From contig VDMD01000002.1 in assembly GCA_007026445.1 (NCBI GenBank), positions 1,178,001 through 1,242,000 on the forward strand: DNA of 64,000 bases, read 5' to 3'. The DNA is from Schizophyllum amplum (taxonomy: Eukaryota > Basidiomycota > Agaricomycetes > Agaricales > Schizophyllaceae). This document shows, one piece after another, positions 36,084 to 56,380 of this stretch (position 1 is the first letter of the stretch; every line of letters begins with the position of its first letter). The notes beneath the pieces are model-generated. The model worked only from the letters and a program-made list of their open reading frames with translations, did no database searches and was not told the origin of the DNA. The translations under genes were made by a program, and so were the position numbers.

Positions 36084-39000
36084 AGGGAGGCAGACTCTGA
36101 TTCCACTACTTTCTGACCCTGTGGCCACTCCCTGCCTGTCAAAACCTCATTGCTGGGTCCTGCGATGGCTTACTGCTTATTTCTATTGCGCTATTTATTC
36201 AGTGCGTACCTCGGAATCCCCTCATCATCATCAACCCTCTTGGATATTACTTGTAGTATCATCTCTCTTGTGCATATTGCCTGCGTCGCCTACATACTAC
36301 TACCTTTGTTCCTTCAGCGGTCCAAAAGACCGTCGCTTCCTCATTTCGCTTTCCCCCTTACCTCTTTGACGCTCTGTATAGTTGTGATAGTACTGTAGAT
36401 AATATTCAAAAGGCGGCGCGACATCTGTACCATCCTGGATGCTTAATGCTATGTATATATGGAATATAACGCGGAAGATAGAGCTCCACTTGCCTTGGGG
36501 GGATTCGTTGCGAGGTCTTCACTGCGATTGTGGCACTGCGCCTCAATGGAAGTGAGGCCAGTCGCTAGGCCTGCGAGGGCTCTCGAGTCCTTTCTCAGGC
36601 CTAAGCGGCAAGCCTATCCGCCGCAGATTATCTCTCACGCGGGACCTACTCTGGCACGCGCCAATGTCCAGCTCGGGAGTCGCCTGTGAGGCAAAGGCCG
36701 GCGCGTTGGTCCGGAACGGAAGCAGATATCGCGTCGGACCACAGAAACGCGATCGGGGGTTCGCGTGATCGGCGCACGTGCGTGATCAATCGAGCCGGCG
36801 GGATTTTCTGCGTCGCGCATCGACAATGATATGATGCGCTGAGGCATTGATCCTCCTGCTTGTCCTCCGTTCCCTTTGTTGTTGGTTGCAGATCACCGAA
36901 AATACAATGTTCTTACCACGAAACTCATAGGATTGACCGGGTGACAGTGAGCGCCACTGTTCCCCTCCTCATCGTCGCTCCCGGGCCCCCCCGCGCGCTC
37001 CGGACCCCCGCTTTTCGGTGCGCGGCCGCGCATGGACGTAAATTATTTTTCAGCGAGCGCCGATGGACATGACCAGATGGCAGAGTTGAGTCGGTGCGGG
37101 GCAGCTCGCGTGGAGACAAGCCTGAGTCCTCCGGCCCGGTACGCAGTCCGACCAATCTCCTGCTTCTTTTTCTCTTCTTACAGGGACAGAGGAAGCGCGC
37201 CTCGCGGGTGCGGCCTCGCACGCTGAGGCATTCGAAAATCGCGATATGATAGCCTCTCAAGCCAGTAAGATTTGCTTGCCGCCTGGGGCTTGGAGCGGGA
37301 GAGGTTCAACTGCCAGCCGCAACGTAAGGCGGCGAACCCCATGACCCTTTCGAGTTCTTATCTTTGTTGTTCTGGTTCACCTCTCCCCTCGTCGCCAACT
37401 GAAGGGGGAAGAGCAGGTACCATGGGAGCGGGACGCGTCTTTCTTCCGCAAGTGCGCTCTACTCCATATCGCTTGTGAGCTGTTCAGGCCAGACTACTGG
37501 GCGTGGGTGCTGCTGGGAATTAATTCCCCCGCTTTTTGGGCCACGAATTGCCAACTCACCGCAACCCGCCTCCGTCTAGCATGCCTCGACGTGTCGCGTG
37601 CATCCTCGTTGACGCATGCGCGACGAGGCTCGTTCAGGGATGATCAACGTGGACGTTACGATGCAGCTTTGAACGCGTCGCGTAATATTCAGCATTGGCC
37701 TTGACCGGCGTCACGCGTTCGCGTCATTTGGCACCGTGAGAGCGGTTGCTGGCTCGCCCTCTCTCGAATAACCGTGGTTCGCTTCTTTCCGAGACCAGCG
37801 GCATCCTCTGCCCCTCCTGGTAAGTTCAACAACCCACGAGACGCGCTAAATGGACTTCCTCCTTCGAATTCATTTATACAGCCGCCGCCGAACTTCGCAC
37901 TCGTCGCCAGCGACGCTGGACGACTTCTAAATTTCTGCAGCCCACGGGTCTTGCAGCCTGGGTGGCGAGATAAGGTCAAGAGCAAAACCGTCATCCTACC
38001 CTGCGCGCGAGAGGCGCGCGAATACGGCAGTTGAGTCCTGAAACATGTCCTCAGGGTGCTCAGTGGACCTGGTAGACCCTCTGGCGAGGTCAAGGGTCGA
38101 TGAACAGATACCGGGACCGGCCTCTCGCAGCCTTTTGCCTGAGGCCCGCATATGGTCAGCAGGTACGTCAGCTTGCTGCAGCGTTCGACAATCCCCTATG
38201 TGCAAATGCGTCTAGCGAAAGTCCGATGACATGTCTATTCAGCCAGACCCTCTACGTCGAATCTCGAGGCACGCTACCAGTGCGCTATTGTATAGCGCCC
38301 CTGCGCTCTTACAAACGCCGACATCCGAAGCTTCACCGCAACCAAGTCAAAGGACGTCAAGGACATAAATGCACGTCTCGTAGCCGTTACGCCCGACATG
38401 GACTGCCACGGCGCGCTCGCTGTGGCAAACGTTGCCACCTCTGCGGCCGCCGTATCTGTTGAGGCCATGGGGCTCGTGGGCTCCCAAGAGTCAACATACT
38501 AGCCGTGCAGGGGTGAAACACGCCAGAACCCGTCCGACTTGCGGGTTGGCCGCAGTGGGAGGAGGAGGTGGAGCGCAGAGGCTCGGACAAGGCACATCCG
38601 TATATTCGACTTCTCTTGACGTCCCCGACCTCGGAAGCGCAGAAGCTCTTCGTGTTGAGTTCTGTACGAACCTCGGATGCTTCCGTGTCGCCGTGGGAGG
38701 CCACTTCTGCTGCGCAGCTGATGGATGAAGGCGAGGAGGGCGGCACTTTGTCAGTGTCGCGCTCGTCGACCCCGGTCAAGTCGGCCAGCTTGACGGACTT
38801 CACGTTCGCCGGCAAGCTCGTAGGTCCTATTGTCGAGCTACTGTCATCTGAGGCCAATAAATTCAGCGTACCTTCAACGCTATGTGCGATGCGTTCTCGA
38901 TATTATCTGTGCGGGCACAAAGGCCCGCGGCGTTCGCTGCCGCACGCTGAGCTGGTATGAGAACCAGAGCTGTCGCTTGCTCCGCGTGTCAGTGACAGAT

Positions 39001-40808
39001 CCAGTGGCATACGCCCGTTGGCAGCGGCGCGCGTAAAATGCATACCCACTGCTGGGCAAGCTCGTTTCCTCACCCACCGGGGCCGCTGAAAGACTTCATC
39101 GCACGTCGCTGGACGACTAGCGCAGTCCGCACCCATAAACCACCGGGCTATCCGTGCGCGCACGACGTCGCGGAACCGCGCACGCAAAATTCAACCGTGG
39201 GAATGTGCCAGGAACTCGAACTTCACGCGGAAGTACGAGCCCATATTTGGGCAAATATTACCGTAAGTACTGCGGCAAGCAGGTTTTGCTAGCGGTAAGT
39301 GTCTTAAATGTGCCCAACACAGCGCGGGAGCGCGAATAGCGTCAGTAACGGGGCTAAAGTGAAAAGTGTCGGTGTAAAAGTACAAAGTAGACTTTGGTAA
39401 GCCTTAAGTCCACTTGAAGATGTATAATTTTTGGTCGTGTTGCTCTGAAGTGGGAGCGCTACGTAACGCATGGCCTCACGGGAGAAAACAAGGAGAACAG
39501 GTGGCTGCTGGGTGGCTGTCGTTGGCGACGTGACGGTCTCGGAAATTTCCGAACTGAGCGGTGATTGCCGCGTCTGTCGACTTCGAGCTGGGGAAGCTCA
39601 GCAGAGTTCAAGAGAGCCTGAATTTTATGGATCATACCATCTAGTAACTCTATAGTGCGCATATATTATGTTATCAGCAGAGACAAGGAGGAGGGAGGTG
39701 CGGGTCAAGATATTCGGGAATTCCCGGTCGATGTTGGTTTGTCACGGAAGCGTGACGACGGCAGCCTCGGTGGCTCGGCCTTTTCCCACGTCTTCCGTCA
39801 TCTTGCACTGATTCAGATGCCAACAGCACTTGGTAGTCTTGCTGTGTACATCTGTACAACCTTACGTCAACATTTTTTTGCTCACAATCCACTTTTGCCT
39901 CATGCTTCTTACTTTCGTACTCAAGGTAATTTTTGCCGAAAAATGGCGTCATATGGAAGGCAAGCTCGAAGCAGTGTTGGTGGCTGTCTGTCCCTTGCGC
40001 GCGTCGCGCGGTGAGCTTCTCAAGGCACGAGGGCGAGCATGGAATACCTTCTGTGTCTGTTGTTGCGGTTTACGGGAACGCAGGCAGCGAAGCGCGTACT
40101 GAATGCCATAGGCTAAGCGCCGGCAGTTTACTATCATCCGGCCGACCCTTGCGGCAGAGACTCGCACGCCGACCTGGGAGAGGGACCGCGAGGAAGCACT
40201 GGTCGGATATACGCAGGCTGTAGCCCGCAGCACCAGCACTGTCGCGCGACTGTATGAGTGAGCAGTGTTATCGAACGCACCATTGGTGTATTGCATTCCC
40301 CCGCTCTAGGCCCGTCGAAGAATGACCAACTGCGTTCGGCACTCACTACCTAGGGACTCACACATTTGCCCAGCTCCGAAGTAAGGAGAACATAAGCTGT
40401 GAGAGAGTGTGCCATGTCATCTGTCTTTGGGAAAATACGTTCATATGAATGTCGTACATGGAATGTCCTAGGCTAGCCTTCCCACGATCGTCGATATACT
40501 GTGGCTTGCGACAGGCTGAGCCACCGGACATGAACGGCCGTGTACGAATGACGGGAGAACATCGTAGGCGAATGCGAGCCGTACACAAGCTACACATGAT
40601 TTGAGGTGATATGAAGGAGTCGCCACAGCATCTTCGCAAATAGGCGCCCTCGATGACTGTCATTGACTGACCATTGACCGCAGAGCGCTTCTATCGAAGG
40701 CGTGAGCATTCTATGGGCGCGCAATGGAAGAAGACATACCTGGTTTTGGTGGGTGCGTGTAAATTGCTGACCGAACGTCAGCGATTGAGTCGAGGCCAAC
40801 ACGCCCAA
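36084..40808. other. Gene-poor stretch, 4.7 kb, downstream of the GATA gene
   Basis: No gene can be supported with a recognised domain. The first 400 bp are pyrimidine-rich and likely the 3' untranslated part of the GATA transcript. The best coding candidate is a pair of overlapping minus-strand frames at about 38274-38857 (starting MASDDSSSTIGPTS and MASTDTAAAEVATF), which compete with a plus-strand frame at 38568-38960. None shows a known motif. No repeats or mobile-element ends were recognised. Confidence 0.4.
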
Positions 40809-41861
40809 CTACCGCTTGGCCGGCTTGTCTGGCCCGGGCTCATTGAGGCCGCTCTCCAAATCATCCGCATGTGCAGATGAGGCGCTGGATCCTCTGCTTA
40901 GCATTCGCGCTGCTAGCGCAAGTCCCTGCGCCGCTAGTCGAGAACTGATCCACTGCGCGAGCGACAAGCCGGGTACTAGGCCGATGAGGTCCTTGACATC
41001 CCAGTAGTCACGATGATGCGTTATTCGCCCTTGCTCGTTGAATGTCAGGCGAGTGATTATAGGTAGCTTGAGATGAAGGGGTGAAGGTACGGCGAGTGAG
41101 GTTCCCGGGAGGGGCAGAGACGGATGCTGTAGCTGTGGTCCTCGCGCACTCGAGTGAGCGACTTCGGAGGATGTCACCAAAGAGTCGCTGGATGTATCCA
41201 ACCTGATCGCATGGGTGCCATCGCGGTGGATGTCGGGCAAGAGGAGAAGATTGAACGTATGTTCTATCATGATCTTGCGAGTACCGTCTAAAAGCAAAGA
41301 CAGTCAGACCTCTTTGCATTCACAAGTAACTGAAATACGCACCGAAGCTATCGCTTTCACAAAGATCCCCGATATCTGTCCAGGACCGTGTGGCTCGTAG
41401 TAGGATACCGGCGTTGTCTTCGTTTAGACGCAGAATGGTCAGCAGCATCGCCAAAGGTCTTGGGATTGTAAGGTTCCCCAATCTCTCGGATAGCGAGTAT
41501 ATGTCCTCAATTATGGATCGAGAGCTCGCCGTGACGAAGGGGTTTTCGTATCTGCAACTTGTAAACCCTTGGCTCTCATAGATGGGCGATTCTGAGTCTC
41601 ACACTATGTGATGTGAGCCAACTGCGATCAGGTCAGTGCAAAGCACGCACTGGCATTGGGTTCGTAGAAGCGCTCAATGGCCTCCGCATTGGAGGGCTTG
41701 TCACCGTAGACCGAGTGCGATATCTCCACCGCCGTCGCATGCACGGACGAGATGACAGACATGTGGGAGGCTACGCTTGTGCGGACAGACGATGTCGACA
41801 CAGAAGGAAAGGCGACTGTCGAGGTCATCGGTTCTCGCTGTTGGTTGGAAGAGCCGCTCAT
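40809..41861 (-). CDS. SnoaL/NTF2-like fold protein
   Basis: A protein of about 300 residues of a fungal family with an NTF2/SnoaL-like alpha+beta fold, function unknown. Exon 1 (from the ATG at 41861) reads MSGSSNQQREPMTST..., ending EAIERFYEPNASA. An intron of about 100 nt, using the donor GTGCTT, restores AIERFYEPNASAYENPFVTASSRSIIEDIY. Then come RPLAMLLTILRLNEDNAGILLRATRSWTDIGDL, a second intron, IMIEHTFNLLLLPDIH, LKLPIITRLTFNEQGRITHHRDYWDVKDLI and a C-terminal amphipathic end with LSLAQWISSRLAAQG. The pattern FYEPNA..YENP and TRLTFNEQGRITHHRDYWD is the usual SnoaL-like signature. No signal peptide. It is divergent from NOP14, 477 bp away. Confidence 0.72.
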
Positions 41862-42338
41862 GATGGTAGAAGTGAACTTGGAGTGAAGACACGTCCTTGA
41901 CGCATCGCCCGTGTCATTATCGGCATGATCATGTGAATACTCGATCTCTGTTCGTCGGGTCCCATACAGCTCCGGCTTGGTCGCGAGTTGTTATCGCACT
42001 TCTAGAAAGGCATTGCAGTCGGATACAGTATTGTCCCGTAGCGGGGCAATTAGCATGCCACATTGAGCTCCCGGTGTCTCCAACGATGAGGTACATGTTC
42101 ACTCTTGCGGCGAGGGAAGGACAAAAGGAAGGAACTTAAAGAGAACTTCCATTCTAGAGGAGTCTTATATGTTCTTGAACGGGCGCAAGAGAAGGACTGC
42201 ATCGAGGGAGTGAAAGGCGAGAAGAATTAAAACGAAAGGAGAAGAATGACGGGGCCGAGGACGTCGACGCGCCGTATTTTGATCGCATCAGCAGCGATCG
42301 AGCGCTTGTTCTCCGCCACTTCCCCCTCACAAAACTTC
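41862..42338. other. Divergent intergenic region, SnoaL-like gene / NOP14
   Basis: About 480 bp holding both promoters. An in-frame extension of NOP14 upstream to 42246 is open (MTGPRTSTRRILI), but the ATG at 42339 gives the conserved N-terminus. No repeat or RNA gene was recognised. Confidence 0.35.
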
Positions 42339-45300
42339 ATGGCAAAAGGCTCTCAGCTCTCCCAGCTGAAATCAGCCCTCTCGCAGGCCGGGGTCACTGG
42401 ACGCCCACAGAACAGCAATAAGCGCAAACGGTCCAGCAGCACTAGCGAGCGCGACAAGGAGAAGAAGGCTGCAAAACTTCAGGAAATCCACCAGAAGCTT
42501 AACCCCTTCGACGTCAAGGTCACGAAGCTCAAGCACGATGTCGGGGGGCGCAAGTTGAAGGGCGTCACCGGGAAACCTGCACAAAGCAGGCAAGCGGGCA
42601 TCGAACAGGTGCGGGGGACGTCCTACATTGCGGTCTCTGTAGCTGACGGCGATCACAGCGGAAGAAAACGCTCCTCAAGGAGTACGAGGAGAGAAATCAT
42701 GCTGGCGGTATCCTCGACCGTCGGTTCGGTGAGAATGATCCGACAATGACACCGGAGGAACGGATGCTCGAGCGTTTCACGCGGGAACGCCAGCGGGCAT
42801 CGAAGGGATCCACGTTCAATCTGGAAGATGAGGACGAGCTGACCCATTACGGACAAAGCCTGTCCAATCTGGATGACTTTGAGGCTACTGGTTTGCAGTC
42901 AGATGATGATGCTGATGAGGACGGGCCGCGAGGTATGTCTCTCTGCTGTTGGAGGACATGCGTACTGACATTTTATCACAGGTCAGATCGACCGGGACAT
43001 CGTGAAGAAAGCCCATTTCGGTGGGTTCGAAGAGGGCGATGCCGGAGATGAGGATGAAGATGAGGACGGCCAGCCAGCGCGGAAAAAGTCAAAGGCCGAG
43101 GTCATGGCAGAAGTTATTGCGAAGAGCAAGATGCACAAGGTAAGCGCGTAGTTACTGCCTCTTAAGCTCACCTGACAATTACATTCCGTACAGGTCATGC
43201 GTCAAAATGAGAAGGAGGCTCTCGATGATATGCGCCACGAGCTCGACCAAGACTTCGACTCGCTGCGTGATCTGCTTTTCGCTGCCGACCCAGCCGCTGC
43301 ACCACCGCCCCTCACGCCCGCCGCCAATGATCCGTCGTCGTTCAACGGCGAGGGTGTACCATCGGAAGCAGCGGCTGATCCCGCTGCTGCACTCGTGGAT
43401 GCCGACGCTGACTACGACAGACGCGTGCGCGAACTCGCCTTCGACAAGCGCGCCAAAGCGAAGGATCGGACCAAGACCGAGGAGGAAATTGCACTGGACG
43501 AGAAGGAGGTCTTGGAGAAGGCCGAACGCAAGCGGCGGAAGCGCATGCTCGGGCTCGAGGAGAGCGAGGATGAGGACGAAGGGGGGAAGGGGAAGAAGCG
43601 CAAGCGGGGAGGAGATGACCTCGACGACGACTTTGACTATGAACAGGATCAGTGGGAAGGGATAGGTGCTGGTCTAGGTGGGGAAGAGGAGAATACGGCG
43701 GACCTGGGTCGGAGTGGTGAAGAGGACGAGGATGAGGAAGAAGACGATGAGGACGATGAGGACGGAAGCGAAGACGAGGATGAGGAGGATGACGACGAGG
43801 ACGAGTTTGGCAGCGGTGCGGAGGAAGGTGTCGAGGCCGGCGATGCGGAAGCCCTGGTCACACCGAGAAAAGCCGCATCCAAAAAGAAACCGCCCCGTGG
43901 CGCCGAATTGCCCTTCACGTTTCCGTGTCCGTCCTCGCACGACGAGTTTCTAGACATTGTCGACGGTATCGCCGACAAGGACATTGCCACCGTCATCCAG
44001 CGCATACGCACGTTGTACCACCCGAGCCTCGGAGTGGGCAACAAGGCGAAGTTGCAGGTGCGCAAAGAGACCCACAAATGCCTCATTTACTGATTACCGA
44101 CAGATACTCACAAACGTCCTCATAGACCACGCGCTCTGTGTAACAGCTCCTCCGAAACCCAACTTTACCCTACTCAACTCCATTCTGCCGCACGTATGCG
44201 CCCTCACCAAGGCGTTCCCAACACAGGCAGCGACATACTTCGTGGCGAAACTGACGCTCATGGACAAGAACCTGCGGCGTGGCCTCTCGACATCGCTCGA
44301 ACCGAAGTCGAAGACCTGGCCGGGCACGTCAGAGCTATCGCTGCTCCGCATCGTCGGCGCTGTCTGGTCGACGAGCGATCTCAATCACGTCGTAGTGTCC
44401 CCCACGCGCCTGCTGATGGGCTCGTACCTGGGGCTCGCCCGTGTGCGATCGCTCTCCGACATCGCCAGTGGGCTCTTCCTCTGCACACTGTTTTACCAGT
44501 TCGAGGAGGTGTCGAAGCGGCTGGTGCCGGAAGCCATCAACTTTCTGGCCAGCACGATCGTCCACCTGTCTCCTAACGAGTACAAGAACGCGGCGTCGCT
44601 GCCGGGCAACTTCCCCACGGCTGACTTCCAGTCGGACCTCACTGCGCCTCTACGAATCAGAGGCAAGGGCACGAAGGCGATAGAGCCGCGGGAGCGCGTC
44701 AACTTGAGCCAGATGCTGTCGGCAGGATCGCCCGCGTTGCAGGACAAGGTCGACCTTCTGGCGACCGCTATCGAGCTTCTTCGGCGATTTGGTGTGTTGT
44801 ATAAGGGCCTTGATGGGTTCATTGAGCTCTACCAGCCGATGCTGGAGATCATGGAACAATTTGACCAGAAGAACTTGTCGCCTGGGCTGAAGGTATACCA
44901 ACTTTGCTCACGCCGAGAGTGTTTCACTAATCGCGCCGTTCAGTCACGTATCATAACATTCAAGGATGAGATCAGCCGTCTGCTCAACTTCGCTCGGCAA
45001 GCACGCAGGCCGCTCCTCTTGCAAGCTCACAAGCCCATCCCCCTCGCCACCTTCGTGCCTAAATTCGACTCATCGTCCTCCTCCTTCCTCAAATTCTCGG
45101 ACCCGGACAAGGACCGCAAGGAGGCTGCGAAGCTGCGCTCGCAGTACAAACAGGAGCGCAAAGGCGCGATCCGCGAACTGCGCAAGGACGCGCGGTTCCT
45201 TGCGGGCGTCCAACAGCAGCAGCAGAAGGAGAAGGACAGCGCATATAAGACGAGCATGAACCGCGTGTTTGGCTCATTGGAGGGCGAACGTGCGGAGCAG

Positions 45301-45354
45301 AAGAGAATGGATCGTGAGAACCAGAGGGACAAGAAGCGTGCGGGGAAAAAGTAG
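42339..45354 (+). CDS. NOP14: Nucleolar complex protein 14 (SSU processome)
   Basis: Nop14 (about 910 residues) is needed for 18S rRNA maturation and export of the 40S subunit. It acts in the nucleolus with Noc4, Emg1 and other processome factors. The start at 42339 gives [21 protein letters not shown], the family N-terminus. [26 protein letters not shown] follows, then after an intron [40 protein letters not shown] and [31 protein letters not shown] long acidic stretch (about 43690-43830, nearly all Asp/Glu) precedes [19 protein letters not shown]. The C-terminal half has [54 protein letters not shown] and [15 protein letters not shown]. The basic end closes at 45352-45354. It lies about 200 bp upstream of MEC1 on the same strand. 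Confidence 0.94.
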
Positions 45355-45555
45355 CTCTCACTTGAAATTGCTGTTGCATCTACCGTATCTACTTAGGAAC
45401 ATTATGTTTGTGTGTATTGATCACTGTGAGTGCGGATGTCGATCACGTGTCACGACGCGTCGAATTGGGAATCAATGTCGACTTCGCGTTTAGTTCACAC
45501 TTCGACGTGCCCACGCTGGCACGCCGCCGTCGCGCGCATTTAGCCATCCATCACC

Positions 45556-54154
<8,599 letters not shown>

Positions 54155-54648
54155 TGTCGGAGCGTGTGCAAAAAAACCCTGTCTAATCGCGCAGCTCATG
54201 CTTTCTGCTCGTTGTTGTCCTTTCCCAGCCAATGACGCGCGGACGCTTCACATCGTCACTTCAATAGACCATGTACCAATAAATATGATTATCTGCATGT
54301 ATGATACAAGCTGCCTATCTAGTGTACAAATGACCCTTCAGTAACACCCAAAATCCAGGCGGAAAAAAGCACAGCGGCCGACGGTTGGTCCATGGGTATG
54401 CGCATGCGCTGTGCGCCGGCTATATACAAAGCAGATAGTACAATAACAACTTTGGAAGCCACATAGAACAGACGTGATACATAAGCGACTACCATAAGCA
54501 GCCGCGATACGCAGGGGACAAAGTACAATAAGAAGGCATAATAATAAGGGCGGTGCAGTGGCGTGGACGAGGTCGTAGCGCGAGCGGAGTCTATAGTAGG
54601 GACCGGAGTTCAGGGGGAGGGGGGTGGAAGAAGGAGGGTACCCAAACA
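54155..54648. other. Convergent intergenic region, MEC1 / HMG-box gene
   Basis: About 490 bp between two stops, AT-richer than the genes. It presumably holds both 3' untranslated ends. Nothing else was recognised. Confidence 0.4.
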
Positions 54649-56380
54649 TCACATGTAGCCGCTGGCATGGCCGTAGGCATCCCCATATGTGAACGCATTG
54701 GCACCGGCGGTGTTGTAGGTGGTGTCGTAGCCGGCGGCATCGAACGGTTGAGCGGGAGTGGACATGCCGGCGGCATCGTACGGTACTGATACGGGCGCCG
54801 CACTGCTGTATGGCGCGGCATACGAGGTAGAGGCGTCACCGTACGAGGCAGCGCTGCTCCAGTGGCTAACGTCCCCAGCCGGAATACCAGAGCGCGCGAG
54901 GCCCTCGTAGTACTGCTGCATTGCGGTCGCTCGCTCTGCGTCGAGCGGGGCGTGCAGGTAAGCGGGGTGCACGGTGCCCGAGGTGGCGTAAGAGTCGTAA
55001 TGGGTCGTAGCGGTGACAGGGTATGATGCGGGGACAGCGTTGGCGTACGCGGCAGGAGCGGCATAAGAGGACGACGCATACGTATGATCCGCATACGAGG
55101 TCTGGGGCGCGTAAGATGCGTGAGGCGCGTACGCCGCCTGATCCACATAGGATGTCGAGTCCCTGTAGGTAGCTGCGGCGACGCCGTTATACGGAGCATG
55201 GATTTCGTAGCCAGTGTACGCTGTGGACGAGGTGGAGGCGCCGGGTGTTGAGACGCCGGAGTCGGGATACGCGAGAGCGTACGGCGACGGATAAGGAGAC
55301 ACAGTTGAAGGTGCCCTCGAGTCGTTCGCGACCATGCCGGAGTACGTCGGCGTGGCACGAGCCGACGACGCGCCCTCATATGCCTGAGGCGCGCCAGACC
55401 AGTTCACCCACGCGTCGGCGACGGCGTCCAGCGGCGTAGCAGACTGCGATGGGTTGGGTTGGGTGGGCTTGGGGGCGGCAACAAGTGGCGCGTAAGCCTT
55501 CTGCTGAGGCAAGTCAAGGAACAGTGGCTGGACACGCAAGTCAGTTGATGGGAAGTGAAAACAGCAATGGCAGACGAACCTCGGTGTCTTGCACGTTGAC
55601 GCCTTCAGGGATCGTGTAGAGCGCTGAGTTGACCGGCATGGCGGAGAGCCAGCTGGTGGGTCGCGGCTTGATTGCCGGCGACGACGCTGCGCTGGACGCT
55701 GCCGACGACGACGAAGACCCTGACGAGGAGGGCGGCGGGGAAGGCACACGCGCAGCAGGCTCAGAGTCGTGCGATGGCGACGATGGCGGCACGTAGTCAT
55801 CGTCGTCCTCCTCGTACTTGGGGCGCGGCAGCACGCGACCGGCACGCCCATCGCGCGAGAGCCGCGAGCGACCGCGTCTGGCAGGCCTGTACCTGTAGTG
55901 CGGGTACCGTATCGCGTGCTCCTTTTTCTCTTTGTCCGCAAGATCCATGTACTGCTGCTTGTCCTCCGCGGACAGCGCCCTCCATGCCTCCGCGGCCTGC
56001 TTGGAGAGCGTCTTGCGCAGCTGAGCAGGGCGCGCGTTCGCGCCGCCACGCTTCTTGGCGGCGCTGAGGTGCTTCTTGCAGAACTCGCAGCGGAAGATGA
56101 CGAAGGAGTTGCGAGGCCGGGCAATGTAGTTGGGATCGCCCTTGCGCGCGGGGGCCGGGGGTTCGTCCTCGTATTGGCCGAACTCGGTAAGCAGAGAGGA
56201 CGCGCTGGAAGTGGGCGAGAGCTTGTCGACGGGGCACCACGCGTCGTGCGCATCAGCGGTAGGTGCGGGGGCGCGGCGGCGGGCCAGGCGGAAGGTGATG
56301 ACCTGGGGGCGGGGTGATCGCGGCTCGTCGTCGGCGTCGGAAGAGGGAGGGGACCAGCCAAAGACGCGGACGGGGGACAT
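54649..56380 (-). CDS. HMG-box (MATA-HMG type) transcription factor
   Basis: A nuclear protein of about 560 residues with one HMG box of the fungal mating-type/Sox-like class. The start MSPVRVFGWSPPSSD near 56380 was preferred over the in-frame ATG at 56422, which adds only 14 residues. The box (about 55850-56115) reads IARPRNSFVIFRCEFCKKHL, TLSKQAAEAWRALSAEDKQQYMDLADKEKKEHAIRYPHYRYRPARRG. An acidic/Ser-rich linker follows. After an intron (about 55530-55580) comes a long C-terminal region rich in Ala, Tyr, Ser, Pro and Thr, with repeated SYA/AYA/SYP steps. It ends GDAYGHASGYM at 54649. Related agaricomycete HMG factors act in mating, dikaryon or fruiting control. No homeodomain or pheromone-receptor gene lies in this window, so it is not shown to be a mating-type locus. 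Confidence 0.87.
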
